64,000 nucleotides of DNA from Bog-159 sp963756605 (GCA_963756605.1 CAVWOT010000026.1:1-64000), one strand, 5' to 3'; numbered from the stretch's first letter, positions 45,387 through 55,315 are shown. Made by a program: numbers and translations. Notes: a model not told the origin generated them from the sequence alone.

Positions 45387-46241
45387 TCAGTAAGTGCCGC
45401 GCCCCGGACTTACTACGTCCTGTACCCCGGTGGGACCAGTCCACACCAATGAGAAACTGGTGCCGTCACCAGACAGACCGGATGGGATGGCTTTGTCGAT
45501 GCCGTGATTGGTTTCCATGGTGATGGCTTTGACGTCCGAGAATGAACCGATAGGGCCACTGTTGCCGGGATTCCGCGCCCGGTTAGTGCCGCTGATGCCG
45601 GTGCTGTCTTCGCCGAAAAGCACGGTGCCGAAATCGGCGAGCGGCAAGATGGCGCCGTGCGCTGTACAGCAAGGCGCCTCGGCGATCCATTCGGCGGACG
45701 TCCGCTTGGCGTTCGGAACCGTCGCGCTTTTGATATACGATTGTCCAGTGGTGACGTCTGTGATCGTGATAGAAAATTCCGAGTTGCCGCCATAAACCAC
45801 TTTCGCCCACATGCGGTCGCCGGGCGCGATGCTCAAAGTGTTTATATTGAAGGACGGCCGCGGATAAAACTCGAACCAGGCGTAATAGCTGGGTGTGCCG
45901 CCGTCACAATCGGAATCGGTGCCGGTCTGCTCGACAGTATCGGAAAAATATCCGTCTAAACCCACCCAGAATGCCGCGTACTGATAACCGGACGGGCAGG
46001 TGGCCGGGGGCACGATCCAGGAACCCTCGGCGGAGACGAAGGAGTTTCCGATCACCGCGTAGCCGCTCCAGTTGGTGCTGCTGACCGTCCCGTCTTCGTG
46101 ATCGCTGCGGTTCTGCATGGGCAGGCGCCGGCGCTGAACTGGCTTTGCTTTGGCATAACGCGGTACGGGCGCACTCGAGCGTGGCATGAATACGGGCAGT
46201 ACGGCGACGGCGCCCAGAATTGCGATCGTTTTCGCGAGCAT
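45387..46241 (-). CDS. G1-family (eqolisin-type) glutamic endopeptidase, secreted
   Basis: 284 residues from ATG 46241, which has GGAGG six bases upstream. A signal peptide (ILGAVAVLPVFMP) and a short basic propeptide precede the beta-sandwich domain from about residue 50. SSTNWSGYAV, FWVGLDGYFSDTVEQTG with catalytic Gln105, and TSAEWIAEAP with the catalytic glutamate (184 or 188) match the G1 pair of Gln and Glu. Cysteines at 82, 112, 191 and 192 may form disulphides. These proteases work at acid pH and were first known from fungi; bacterial copies occur in acid-soil groups. It stands alone. Confidence 0.85.
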   Translation of the reverse strand: MLAKTIAILGAVAVLPVFMPRSSAPVPRYAKAKPVQRRRLPMQNRSDHEDGTVSSTNWSGYAVIGNSFVSAEGSWIVPPATCPSGYQYAAFWVGLDGYFSDTVEQTGTDSDCDGGTPSYYAWFEFYPRPSFNINTLSIAPGDRMWAKVVYGGNSEFSITITDVTTGQSYIKSATVPNAKRTSAEWIAEAPCCTAHGAILPLADFGTVLFGEDSTGISGTNRARNPGNSGPIGSFSDVKAITMETNHGIDKAIPSGLSGDGTSFSLVWTGPTGVQDVVSPGRGTY

Positions 46242-46641
46242 TTTATCCTCCGATGCAGGACTTCCGACCAGTATATCCCGCGGCTGACGAGGCAGGACTC
46301 CAGGGTGCCCGCTGGCCCCCCCCGGCGTCCACGCCGTTCTGTTCGCACTCGGATGCGTCGGCGCCGTGGGCCCGGACCGGAGGTTGCCTCGCCCTGGAGG
46401 TCTGCCCCACGGCTGATGCCGGTTTTCGGAATTCCTGGTCGACAACGCCGCGTTACGCCGCGTCTTGTACTTCGATCGCCAGGCGTTTTCGAGCACCGCA
46501 AACGCCGCTTCGATCTGGGCAACGCTCGTGCGATTCGCGACTCTCGAGGAAATTTTAATCGGCCCGTGCCGGCGCCGTCGCCGCTAGGACGAGGGCGGCA
46601 CAAATCAAAAACGCAACTGGTCACTGGTCCGTCTCTATTCC
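46242..46641. other. Intergenic stretch, nothing recognised
   Basis: About 400 bases, with one C7-8 run near 46317-46324. It holds the peptidase promoter; no protein or RNA gene seen. Confidence 0.45.
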
Positions 46642-49268
46642 TCATTCCTCGCGCAACGCCTGTAAAGGATCCACGCGGGCGGCGCTGCGTCCCGGCAGAT
46701 AGGCCGCCAGGACGGCGGTGATCGTCAATAGCACGGCCACGGTGGCGAAAGTAGCCAAGTCCAGAGGTGAGACGCCAAACAGAAGGCTCTTCAAAACACG
46801 CGCCAGAGCGATGGCGCCGGCAAAGCCCGCCGCCATTCCCGCGAGCGCGAGCAGCACTCCTTTCTTAAAGAGCATCCTTACGACATCGGAGGGACGCGCG
46901 CCCAGAGCCAGGCGCACACCAATCTCGCGGCGGCGTTGCGCGGCCGAGTACGCCATCACGCCATCGATTCCGATGGCTGCCAGCAATAGCGCAAGTGCCG
47001 CGAACACCGCCAGCACGATGGTCTGAAAGCGGCGATTGGCCTCGGCGTTCGACAATAATTCATCCATGGTTTCGAAGCCGAAAGCCGCCTGCTGCGGGTC
47101 GATGGCTGCGATTTCACGCTGGATAGCGGGCGGCAGGGTGGAAGGCGCCCCCTTCGCGCGCACCACCAGCAGCACGAACGGCGACGGCGACTGGGCGTAG
47201 GGCACGTAGACCTCGGCTTTTGGGGGCGCCTCCAGACCGAACATGCCGCGTGCCGTGGACCACTCCCACGATTTGCCTCCAGACCGGCTTGCCAGCTACA
47301 AATTCGACGCTGACCCGCTTCCCGAGGGGCTTTGGTGCGGCCAGAACTGGCGGACCGCGACATCGCTGACGATAGCCACCGGCGTCCGATCCGCGCGGTC
47401 GTGCTGGTCAAAAAGACGGCCCGCGATCAGCCGGATGCCCATCGCCTCGAAATATCCTTCCGTCACGCGCGGGCGGTTGGCCTGCGGGCCGTCCTGCCCG
47501 GCCAACGGGTCAGGCTGGCCTTCGATGCGGAAATCGCCTTGGTCGTTGATGCCCGTGAGGGGCAAGGAGTCGGACACAGCGGCATATTCGACGCCGGGTA
47601 TAGCGCGGGTGCGGCGTAAGACTTCCGCGAAGAAGGCCGCCTGGCTAACCGGATCGGGGTAGCGCGAATCGGGCAGGCTGACGATGCCGCTGAGCACTCT
47701 GGCGGATTGGAATCCCGGATCGATCGTCACCACATGCACGAAGCTGCGGATCACCAAGCCTGCCCCCACCAACAGCATCACGGCCAGGGCCATTTGGGCG
47801 GCCACCAGGATGTTGCGCAGGGCCATGCTCCCCCGTCCGGCGGTGGTGCGCGTGCCAGATTCCTTCAAAGCGCGGTACATGCCGGAGCAGGCGGTGACCA
47901 GAGCGGGCGCCAGCCCGAACAAAACGCCCGATACCAGCGCGATGGCCGCGCTAAACAGCAGCACCTGGGTATCGATGGTGCTCTCGCCGAAGCGCGGAAT
48001 ATTGGCGGGCCCGTATTCGAGCAGGAGCGACTTTCCGAAGTACGCCAGCAGCAGACCCGCCGCTCCACCCAGCAAAGAGAGTGTCAGGCTTTCAGTTAGA
48101 GCCTGCCTGATCAGGCGGCCGCGCCCCGCGCCGAGCGCTTCGCGGATGGCCATCTCGCGCTGGCGCGACTCGGCGCGAGACAGCAGCAGGTTGGCGATGT
48201 TGGCGCAGGCCAGAAGCAGCACCAGTCCAACCGCGGTCAGCAACAGCAGCATTCCGCTGCGGACGTCGCCGGTGATATGGTCTTCGAGACGCATAACCGT
48301 GGCGCTCATATCCTTGTTGCTCGCGGGATACTGGCGGGCCAGGTTGGCGGCGATGGATCGCATCTTGGCGCCGGCCTGGCGCAGGGTCACGCCGGGTTTG
48401 AGACGCGCGACGGCCGAGAAATCGTAGGTGCTGCGTTCTTCCAGATCCGGCGTGCGGCGCATGGGAATCCAGAGTTCGACGGGGAGTGTAAGGTTTGAGG
48501 GGACTGCGGCGGGAAAACGGAATGCCGGAGGCATCACGCCGACGACGGTGTAGCTGCGGCCCTCAATCATCACATGTCTGCCCACGACGGCGCGATCGGC
48601 GGCGAAGCGGCGCTGCCACAGGGCATGGCCGATTACGGCAACGGTTTCGTGTCCGGGATCATCTTCGCCCGGCAGGAACGTGCGCCCCAGCGCCGGCGGC
48701 ACGCCGAGCACGGTGAACAGCCGGTCTGTGGCCTCCAGGCCGAGCATGGATTCCGGCGGTCCCCCACCGGTGATGGTAAGCAGCGCGAAGCGGTAGCAGG
48801 CGATGTTCTCGAAGATCCGATTCTGGCGGCGCCAATCGCGAAAGTCGGGAAATGACACCCAATCGCCTTGGCCGCCGGGGCGGGGGCCGCTATCCCAAAC
48901 CTGGACCACGCCGTCCGGCTGGTGATAGGCGAGCGGGCGGAGAATAACCGCGCGCACCGCACTGAAGATAACCGAGTTGGCGCCGATGCCGAAGGCCAGA
49001 GTCAGCACCACGATGGCGCTGAATACTGGATCCTTCGCAACCAGTCGAAAAGCGTACCGGAAATTCTGCTTGAGGTGCTCCCACCAGATCCAGCCCGTGG
49101 AATCGTGGAAATGTTCCTCGGCCGCGGTAACGCTGCCGAACGCGCGGCGGGCGGCCGCCTCGGCCTCGTGCTCGCCGAGTCCCTGCGCGCGCAGGCGGTC
49201 GGTTTCGAGTCGCAGGTGCGCGTCGATTTCGGCGAAAAAATGTTTTGTTTTCTCTTGCGGCGAAACAT
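46642..49268 (-). pseudogene. ADOP permease with N-terminal soluble domain, interrupted by three single-base indels
   Basis: The full product would be about 875 residues. From ATG 49268 (MFRRKRKQN) the frame is lost at the A6 run 49235-49240 and continues as FFAEIDAHLRLETDRLRAQG, the acidobacterial N-terminal domain. The first FtsX module (NFRYAFRLVAKDPVFS, TLAFGIGANSVIFSAVRAVI) and MacB-like domain follow intact to QFWPHQSP. One base is missing at G4 47326-47329, then LGKRVSVEFVAG runs to GTRH. One extra base near 47242 leads to FGLEAPPKAEVYVPYAQS and the second module with RRREIGVRLALGARPSD. All conserved blocks are present once frames are joined, so real or sequencing-induced decay cannot be told apart. 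Confidence 0.88.
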
Positions 49269-49377
49269 TCTTAGCCCTCCACTGGCGCGGGACCGGAACG
49301 CGTCCGATGGCTGCCGCCAGCGGGTAGTCTCGCTGGCCAGGTGTTTGCGGCCGGTCCTGCTCGGGTCGACATTTCAC

Positions 49378-49509
49378 CAGAGTATGACAGGATTTGGGTA
49401 AGATGTCAACCCGAGCGGGTTCCGGGCTTGAGGGCGAGACAAACCGGATGCGTACCGCGCCGAATTGTCAGCACGGAACCGGGGCGGAGATGACGTTTCT
49501 GAACATCTT
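49378..49509. other. Short intergenic stretch, nothing recognised
   Basis: About 130 bases between the ADOP permease's upstream side and the dnaE 3' end. It probably holds the permease promoter. Confidence 0.35.
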
Positions 49510-52500
49510 TCATCCCGCCAGGACTTCCACGCAATCGGGGCCGCAGATCTTCTCGAGCGCGGCGCGGAACTCGCGGTCGGGGCGCACCTTGGAGGGCACG
49601 TCCAGGATGACGGAGAAATCGCGCGGCATCTCCAGGCGCAGGCGCACTTGCGAGTCGCCGGGCTTGGCGCGGAACAAATCATTCAGCGCGGCCGGCTTAT
49701 CCGCCACGCCATTGCGGCCCAGCCACACGCGGATTGAAATCAGCGACGGCAGGTTGACGCGGGCCGTGTCGAGCGGCTGAATCTCCTGTACCGAAATCTT
49801 GGGGGGGGCGTTTTCCTCGGGCAGCACCAGGCCGGTCACCAGCACGGCTTTATCTTCCACCACCTGGCTGGCCAGCCGCTCGAAGCTCGCGGCGAAAACC
49901 ATGCCGTCCACCGCACCGGTACGATCCTCGATCTGCAAGGCGGCCCAGGGCTTCTGCTCGCGGTTGCGCTTGCGCTGTATGCCGGTGAGCACGCCGCATA
50001 ACCTGACCTCGGTCCCTTTTTCCAGTCCTTCCAGGTTGCCGGTATGATGCGTGGCCAACTCGCGCACCTTATCTCCATAGTCGTCGAGCGGGTGTCCTGT
50101 GACGTAGTAGCCGAGCATCTCCTTTTCGCCCTGGAGTTTCTCGCGGCCGGTCCAGTCGGGTACTTGCGGCAGGGGTTTCTCGACGGGCCCTTCTTCCGGG
50201 GTCATGTCTCCGAACAGCCCGCCCTGGCCGCATTCGCGGTCGCGCCAGACACGCTGCCCGGCTTCCATGGCGCTTTCAGTGGCGGCGAACAACTGCGCGC
50301 GGGTGCCCTCCAGCGAATCCATGGCGCCGGCGCGGATCAGACTCTCGATCATACGCCGGTTAATGGAACTGAGATCCACATTCTCGCAAAATTCGTAAAT
50401 GGAGAGAAAACGGCCCAGCTTTTCGCGCGCGGCGCGAATGGCTTCGGCCGCATTGGGCCCCAGGTTCTTGACTGCACCGAGGCCGAAGCGAATCCCCTTG
50501 CCATCGGGCGCCGAGTCATCGGGCGTAAAGCTCCAATCGCTGGCGTTTACATCCGGCTGTAACACGATAATGCCCATCTCGCGGCACTCATTGATATACT
50601 TCACTACCTTCGCCGTGTTTCCAGTCTCAGATGTCAGCAGCGCGGCCATGAAGTCCACGGGATAATGCGCCTTTAAGTACGCGGTAACATAGGCCAAGTA
50701 CGCATAAGCCGCCGAGTGCGACTTATTAAATCCGTAACCCGCGAACTGTTCCATCAAGTCGAAGATTTTCTCGATCTTCTTCTGCGGGAAGCCGCGTTCG
50801 AGAGCACCCTTGATGAAGCGCTGGCGCTGCGCGGCCATCTCTTCGGCCTTCTTCTTACCCATGGCGCGGCGCAGTATGTCGGCCTCGCCCAATGAGTAAC
50901 CTGCCAGGACGTTGGAGATCTGCATCACCTGTTCCTGGTAGACGATTACACCGTAAGTCTCTTCGAGCAGCGCTTTCAGCTCGGGTAAGTCATAAGTGAC
51001 TGCTTTGCGGCCATGTTTGCGATCGATGAAGTCATCGACCATGCCGCCCTGCAGAGGCCCTGGCCGGTAGAGCGCGTTGAGCGCAGTGAGATCTTCGATG
51101 CGGCTGGGATGATAGCGGCGCAGAATATCCTGCATACCGGACGATTCAAACTGAAAGATGCCGCTGGTGAGCGCCTTGGCGAAGATATCGTATGTGGCTT
51201 GGTCATCGAGCGGCAGTTCTTCCGGTACCAGCCGCACGCCGTGCCGCTTCTCGATCAACTTCAGCGCATCGTCGATGAGCGTGAGCGTGGTCAGACCCAG
51301 AAAGTCCATCTTGAGAAGCTGCAGCTTCTCGAGGCCGCTCATATCGAATTGCGTGACAATTTCTTCGCGGTTGGTGCGGTAGAGCGGGACGAGTTCCTTG
51401 AGCGGCTGCGGCGAAATCACCACGCCGGCGGCGTGCACGGAGCAGTTGCGCGCCATGCCTTCCAGACGCAGCGCGACTTGCAGGATCTCGCTGACGCGCG
51501 GATCCTTGCGCTCGAGCTCGCCGAATCCCGGCTCGGATTTCATGGCGTCGCCGAGGGAAATATTCAGGACGTTGGGCACCAGCTTGGTGAGGCGCTCCAC
51601 GTCGGCGAAGCTCATGTCGAGCACGCGGCCTACGTCTTTGATGGCAGCGCGCGCGGCCATGGTATTGAACGTGATGATTTGGGCCACCTGCTCGCGGCCG
51701 TACTTCTCGGTCACGTACTGGATGACTTCGCCGCGCCGGTTCATGCAGAAATCGATATCGATATCCGGCAGGCTGATGCGCTCGGGATTCAGGAAACGCT
51801 CGAACAGCAAGCCATATTGCAGCGGGTCGATGTCGGTGATGCCCATGGCGTAGCCTACCAGGCTGCCCGCGGCCGAACCGCGGCCGGGGCCGACCGGAAT
51901 CGATTTCGAGCGCGCAAAACTGATGAAATCCCAGACGATCAGGAAGTAGCCCGAGAATTTCATCTTCTGGATCATCTGGATTTCACGGTCGAGGCGCTCC
52001 AGATACTCCGGCAGGTCATGCTTCAGATGGCCCGTCGCGCGCAAAGCCTCCAGCCGCGGCCGGCGCCTTTCGAAACCTTCGCGGGCGACGAATTCGAAGT
52101 AAGTATCCGTAGAGTGCTCGGCGGGGACCTCGAATTTCGGAAAAGGCTCCTTGATCTTTTCGAGGGTAACCTGGCAGCGCTGGGCGATCTCCCAGGTGCG
52201 ATCGAGGGACTCTTCGAGCTCGCCAAAGAGCTGCATCATCTCGGCGCGCGATTTCAGATAGAAATCCGGCGTGTTCCATTTCATGCGCGACGGGTCGCTC
52301 ATGCTTTTGCCGGTCTGGATGCAGAGCAGGATTTCGTGCGCGCGGGCATCGTCGCGCCGAAGGTAATGCGCGTCGTTGGTGGCCACCAGGGGGAGACCGG
52401 TATCCACCGAGAGGCGGTTGACGGCGGGTATGAGGCGCTGGTCCTGCTCGAGATGATGATCCTGAATTTCGAGGAAGAAGTTGTTCTTGCCGAAGATGTC

Positions 52501-52989
52501 GGCATAGGTGTGGGCGGTGCGGCGAGCTTCGTCGTAGCGGTCGGCCAGCAGAATTTCGGGGATATCGCCGCGCAGGCAGGCGGACATGGCGATCAGCCCC
52601 CTGGCGTGCTGCGCGAGCAGGTCTTTGTCGATGCGGGGCTTGTAATAGAAACCGTCCAGGTAGCCGGTGGAGACCAGGTTGATGAGGTTGCGATAGCCTT
52701 CCTGGTTTTCGCAGAGCAGGACGAGGTGGTTGTAGCGGTCGGTATCGCTGCGGGTTTTGTGGCCCTGTTGCGAGACGTAGACTTCACAGCCGATGACCGG
52801 GTGCACGCCTTTGCTCTTGGCAGCGTTGTAGAATTGCACGGCGCCGAACAGGTTGCCGTGATCCGTCATGGCGACGGCAGGCATTTTCTGTTCGACGGCG
52901 GTGTCCATGAGCTGGCCGATTTCACAGGCTCCGTCGAGCAGGGAGTAATCGGTATGGCAGTGCAGATGAACGAACGGATTTTCCGGCAT
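49510..52989 (-). CDS. dnaE: DNA polymerase III alpha subunit
   Basis: 1159 residues. The N-terminal PHP domain begins FVHLHCHTDYSLLDGACEIG. The polymerase core shows VGPGRGSAAGSLVGYAMGIT and LPDIDIDFCMNRRGEVIQY, with the catalytic aspartates near residue 405. A helix-hairpin-helix region (about 820-900, SINRRMIESLIRAGAMDSLE) and C-terminal OB fold (VRLCGVLTGIQRKRN, then VTGLVLPEENAP) follow. AGAAGGAAGG precedes the ATG at 52989. It is the replicative polymerase subunit and is essential. It is complete and in one frame, in contrast to the interrupted genes either side. Confidence 0.97.
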   Translation of the reverse strand: MPENPFVHLHCHTDYSLLDGACEIGQLMDTAVEQKMPAVAMTDHGNLFGAVQFYNAAKSKGVHPVIGCEVYVSQQGHKTRSDTDRYNHLVLLCENQEGYRNLINLVSTGYLDGFYYKPRIDKDLLAQHARGLIAMSACLRGDIPEILLADRYDEARRTAHTYADIFGKNNFFLEIQDHHLEQDQRLIPAVNRLSVDTGLPLVATNDAHYLRRDDARAHEILLCIQTGKSMSDPSRMKWNTPDFYLKSRAEMMQLFGELEESLDRTWEIAQRCQVTLEKIKEPFPKFEVPAEHSTDTYFEFVAREGFERRRPRLEALRATGHLKHDLPEYLERLDREIQMIQKMKFSGYFLIVWDFISFARSKSIPVGPGRGSAAGSLVGYAMGITDIDPLQYGLLFERFLNPERISLPDIDIDFCMNRRGEVIQYVTEKYGREQVAQIITFNTMAARAAIKDVGRVLDMSFADVERLTKLVPNVLNISLGDAMKSEPGFGELERKDPRVSEILQVALRLEGMARNCSVHAAGVVISPQPLKELVPLYRTNREEIVTQFDMSGLEKLQLLKMDFLGLTTLTLIDDALKLIEKRHGVRLVPEELPLDDQATYDIFAKALTSGIFQFESSGMQDILRRYHPSRIEDLTALNALYRPGPLQGGMVDDFIDRKHGRKAVTYDLPELKALLEETYGVIVYQEQVMQISNVLAGYSLGEADILRRAMGKKKAEEMAAQRQRFIKGALERGFPQKKIEKIFDLMEQFAGYGFNKSHSAAYAYLAYVTAYLKAHYPVDFMAALLTSETGNTAKVVKYINECREMGIIVLQPDVNASDWSFTPDDSAPDGKGIRFGLGAVKNLGPNAAEAIRAAREKLGRFLSIYEFCENVDLSSINRRMIESLIRAGAMDSLEGTRAQLFAATESAMEAGQRVWRDRECGQGGLFGDMTPEEGPVEKPLPQVPDWTGREKLQGEKEMLGYYVTGHPLDDYGDKVRELATHHTGNLEGLEKGTEVRLCGVLTGIQRKRNREQKPWAALQIEDRTGAVDGMVFAASFERLASQVVEDKAVLVTGLVLPEENAPPKISVQEIQPLDTARVNLPSLISIRVWLGRNGVADKPAALNDLFRAKPGDSQVRLRLEMPRDFSVILDVPSKVRPDREFRAALEKICGPDCVEVLAG

Positions 52990-53212
52990 GGCCTTCCTTC
53001 TATCGGGTCTGGGGGGAGGTGTTTCTATTTTACGACAGACGGGGAGTCGGGTGAGCGTTTCTTCCGGTAATGCTGGCGGGGCGGACAGATCCGGCTTTAC
53101 CGGGAGTGCCCCTGGCGGCGACCGTACAGGAGGCCGGAGCTTTGATTATCGGCGAACGATTGCCGTTGTTGTGGTAACAGGCGGACGCGTCCTAAAATTT
53201 GGCAGTGAGGCA
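52990..53212. other. Upstream region of dnaE
   Basis: About 220 bases that should hold the dnaE promoter. A perfect 10-bp palindrome GGACGCGTCC lies at 53183-53192 near the 3' end of the DUF5615 gene; no further structure. Confidence 0.4.
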
Positions 53213-53569
53213 CTACTGAACACGAAAGCGGATCCGATCAGTCTCGACGATCCAGAGTTCTCCAGCCGGCGTTCGGTTCGCCAGCGCCAGAATGAGCCGT
53301 TCCATTAGCTTCAGCACGGTCCCTTTGTCTTGTCTTTTGGGCCTGAGCACAATAATCCCGGCGTGCTGCGAGGGAGGATAGGCCCGGATGTTGCTGAAAT
53401 CCAGGTCAAGGGTTACCAATACCCGGTCTCCCGCTCGGGAACGGCTCGCTATTACTGAGTCGTCCGATCCTACGAGATCCTCATCAAATACGGTGTCTGC
53501 TTCGAACCCAGCATGGATGAGAATGACTGCACAGTCAGCGGGCAGGTTCTCGTCGATCTTGAATCTCAA
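53213..53569 (-). CDS. DUF5615 PIN-like toxin
   Basis: 118 residues. The PIN-like (Mut7-C) fold is shown by FKIDENLPADCAVILIHAGF, VFDEDLVGSDDSVIASR and VLVTLDLDFSNIRAYPP, which carry the acidic residues of a metal nuclease site. DUF5615 proteins are known as the toxin-side partners of DUF433 proteins. Its ATG overlaps the stop of the DUF433 gene (ATGA), so the two are coupled. Confidence 0.85.
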   Translation of the reverse strand: MRFKIDENLPADCAVILIHAGFEADTVFDEDLVGSDDSVIASRSRAGDRVLVTLDLDFSNIRAYPPSQHAGIIVLRPKRQDKGTVLKLMERLILALANRTPAGELWIVETDRIRFRVQ

Positions 53570-53808
53570 ACGGTGTGTTCCAGAGGAAGGTCGGCGGTAC
53601 CTTCGCGGGCCAATTCCGCGCCGTAAGCCAGGGCTGCATGAATGTCGGATTGCTGGAGGGAGGGGTAGCTTTCGAGTAACTCCTCCCGGGACACGCCCGC
53701 CGCCAGATTATCCAGGATCACGGAAACCATGACACGCGTGCCGCGAATACATGCTTTGCCATGACAAACCGTCGGGTTTATGCTGATGTGTTCCCGCCAC
53801 TCCAACAT
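53566..53808 (-). CDS. DUF433 antitoxin
   Basis: 80 residues. INPTVCHGKACIRGTRVMVS is the DUF433 signature, followed by LDNLAAGVSREELLESYPSL, an HTH-like helix pair. DUF433 proteins pair with DUF5615 PIN-like proteins as putative antitoxins. It is the first gene of the two-gene unit; the region upstream (53809-53990) should hold the promoter. Confidence 0.85.
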   Translation of the reverse strand: MLEWREHISINPTVCHGKACIRGTRVMVSVILDNLAAGVSREELLESYPSLQQSDIHAALAYGAELAREGTADLPLEHTV

Positions 53809-53990
53809 TTCTACATTCTACCTCGCCGCCGGGAGAGGCAACGCGATTTCTCTTCGAGGTAGAGTATGCATCGAGGATTTCGGCATGGGAATGATCCGAT
53901 TCAGATTGAGCATGCGCCCTCCTTTTTTCATCGTAGCGTGCACGGACGGCCGGTGGGGCCAGTGTAATGGCAGAGGAGTCAAGACTGATA

Positions 53991-54009
53991 TATACTAAAC
54001 CATATGGTT
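53991..54009 (+). promoter_or_regulatory. Promoter -10 and palindromic operator over the ArsR start codon
   Basis: TATACT (53991-53996) fits a -10 box and lies only 7 bases before the ATG at 54004. AACCATATGGTT (53998-54009) is a perfect 12-bp palindrome that includes this ATG. The match to a -35 box 17 bases further up (TGGCAG) is weak. If correct, the transcript would be nearly leaderless, and the ArsR-type product could bind the palindrome to repress its own operon. Confidence 0.45.
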
Positions 54010-54351
54010 AAGCATAAGGCGAGCCGCCTGGACGCGACTTTTGGGGCGCTGTCCGACGCCACGCGGCGCGGCATTCTGGCGCGCCTGGCGGAAGGCGAGA
54101 TGTCGGTCAGCGCGGTGGCCGCGCCCTACCGGATATCGCTGGCCGCTGTCTCGAAGCATCTGCGGGTACTCGAAAACGCACGCCTGATCGTGCGGCGCAA
54201 GGACGGGCGGGTGCACCGCTGCCGGCTGACGCCGCGGCCCATGCGGAGCGCCGCGGATTGGATCGCGCAATACCGGCGCTTCTGGGAGAACCAGTTCGAC
54301 AACTTGTCCGAATATTTGGAAAAGACCCAACATCAGGAGAATTTGAAATGA
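54004..54351 (+). CDS. ArsR-family winged-helix repressor
   Basis: 115 residues. The winged HTH spans about residues 10-90: FGALSDATRRGILARLAEGE, ISLAAVSKHLRVLENARLIV as recognition helix region and RRKDGRVHRCRL as wing. No cysteine-based metal site is present, so an organic ligand or none is likely, as in the ArsR/SRPBCC operons known in many bacteria. Its TGA overlaps the next gene's ATG, so it heads a three-gene coupled operon. Confidence 0.9.
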   Translation: MVKHKASRLDATFGALSDATRRGILARLAEGEMSVSAVAAPYRISLAAVSKHLRVLENARLIVRRKDGRVHRCRLTPRPMRSAADWIAQYRRFWENQFDNLSEYLEKTQHQENLK

Positions 54352-54827
54352 CCAGCGAACCGCCGGCTGCAGACCGGCCCCTGCAGATACGCCGCATTTT
54401 TCAAGCGCCGCGCGACCAGGTCTGGGCCGCGTGGACTGAACGGACGCAACTCGAAGAATGGATGTGCAAGGATGTTCCCACGCACGTTCCGAAATATGTG
54501 GAACTGGACGTGCGGCCGGGCGGCCGTTACGTTATCGAGATTCCGCTGCCGGAAGGCAAGTACGTCGGCCGGGGTGTCTTCCGCGAAGTGCGGCCGCCGG
54601 AGAAGTTGGTATTCACGTGGTCCTGGAAGCGCGTACCGGAGAAACGCGGGGAGGATCTGGGCGGCGAATCGGTGGTGACGGTGGAACTGTTCGACCGCGG
54701 CGGCGCGACCGAGATGCTCTTTACGCACAGCGGCCTCGCGGCTGGGGCGGAATTCGATAGCACCGCGACAGGCTGGCAGGGATGCTTCGCCGTGCTGGCG
54801 CGCGTGCTCGAAGGGGCCATAGCATGA
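54348..54827 (+). CDS. SRPBCC (AHSA1/START-like) protein
   Basis: 159 residues from ATG 54348, which overlaps the ArsR stop (ATGA). The helix-grip fold is visible: RIFQAPRDQVWAAWTERTQL, GGRYVIEIPLPEGKYVGRGV, EKLVFTWSWKRVPE and the C-terminal helix GWQGCFAVLARVLEGA. These small cytosolic proteins bind hydrophobic ligands. Pairing with ArsR suggests it is the regulated ligand-binding or detoxification partner. The frame is open further upstream, but only within the ArsR gene. Confidence 0.88.
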   Translation: MTSEPPAADRPLQIRRIFQAPRDQVWAAWTERTQLEEWMCKDVPTHVPKYVELDVRPGGRYVIEIPLPEGKYVGRGVFREVRPPEKLVFTWSWKRVPEKRGEDLGGESVVTVELFDRGGATEMLFTHSGLAAGAEFDSTATGWQGCFAVLARVLEGAIA

Positions 54828-55315
54828 TCCGGCGCTTGGCGATTCTGGCGCTGGCGGCGGGCTGCGCGGCTGGCGCCCAGAGCGGCTCCGCTAGCATGTT
54901 CGACCGGTTGAAAGCATTGGCGGGCACGTGGGAGGCAGACAGCCCGGCGGGCGGCAAGCTCAGCGATACGATTGCACTGGTGTCTGACGGAACCGCCATC
55001 TCGGAGACCATCGGCATACCAGCCGATAATGAGCTGTCGATCTACACGCGCGGCGCCGATCGAATCGCCATGACGCACTATTGCGCACTGACCCCGGGCG
55101 GGCACCAGACGCATCTGGCGGCGCGCGTCGCAGCGGCGGGGGAGAATGACTTGGTGTTCGCGTTGGTCAGTGCGGAGAACCTGCCGACGCCGGCGGCGGC
55201 ACACATGCACCGCATGGTTTTGCGTTTCGAAGACAGCAGTCATTTCAGCGAGGTGTGGACGAAGCGGGAAGCCGGCAAAGATACAGTGTTTACGCTGAAC
55301 TTTGTGCGCCGCTGA
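54824..55315 (+). CDS. Secreted protein of unknown function, third gene of the ArsR operon
   Basis: 163 residues from ATG 54824, overlapping the SRPBCC stop (ATGA). Signal peptide LAILALAAGCAAGAQ; the cysteine at 15 is not in a perfect lipobox. The mature part (FDRLKALAGTWEADSPAGGK, then LRFEDSSHFSEVWTKREAGK) has the pattern of small beta-barrel ligand-binding proteins such as DUF1579/THAP4-like folds, but I cannot fix the family. The coupling implies a shared ligand or stress with the other two genes. Confidence 0.7.
   Translation: MIRRLAILALAAGCAAGAQSGSASMFDRLKALAGTWEADSPAGGKLSDTIALVSDGTAISETIGIPADNELSIYTRGADRIAMTHYCALTPGGHQTHLAARVAAAGENDLVFALVSAENLPTPAAAHMHRMVLRFEDSSHFSEVWTKREAGKDTVFTLNFVRR

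Noticed and set aside
51013..53070. 685-codon plus-strand open frame opposite dnaE
   Set aside because: It lies wholly antisense to dnaE, its translation is rich in His/Asp/Glu/Val from reversed codon bias, and it has no recognisable domain.
53183..53192. Palindrome GGACGCGTCC upstream of dnaE
   Set aside because: A single 10-bp GC palindrome is expected by chance at this base composition, and nothing links it to a promoter.
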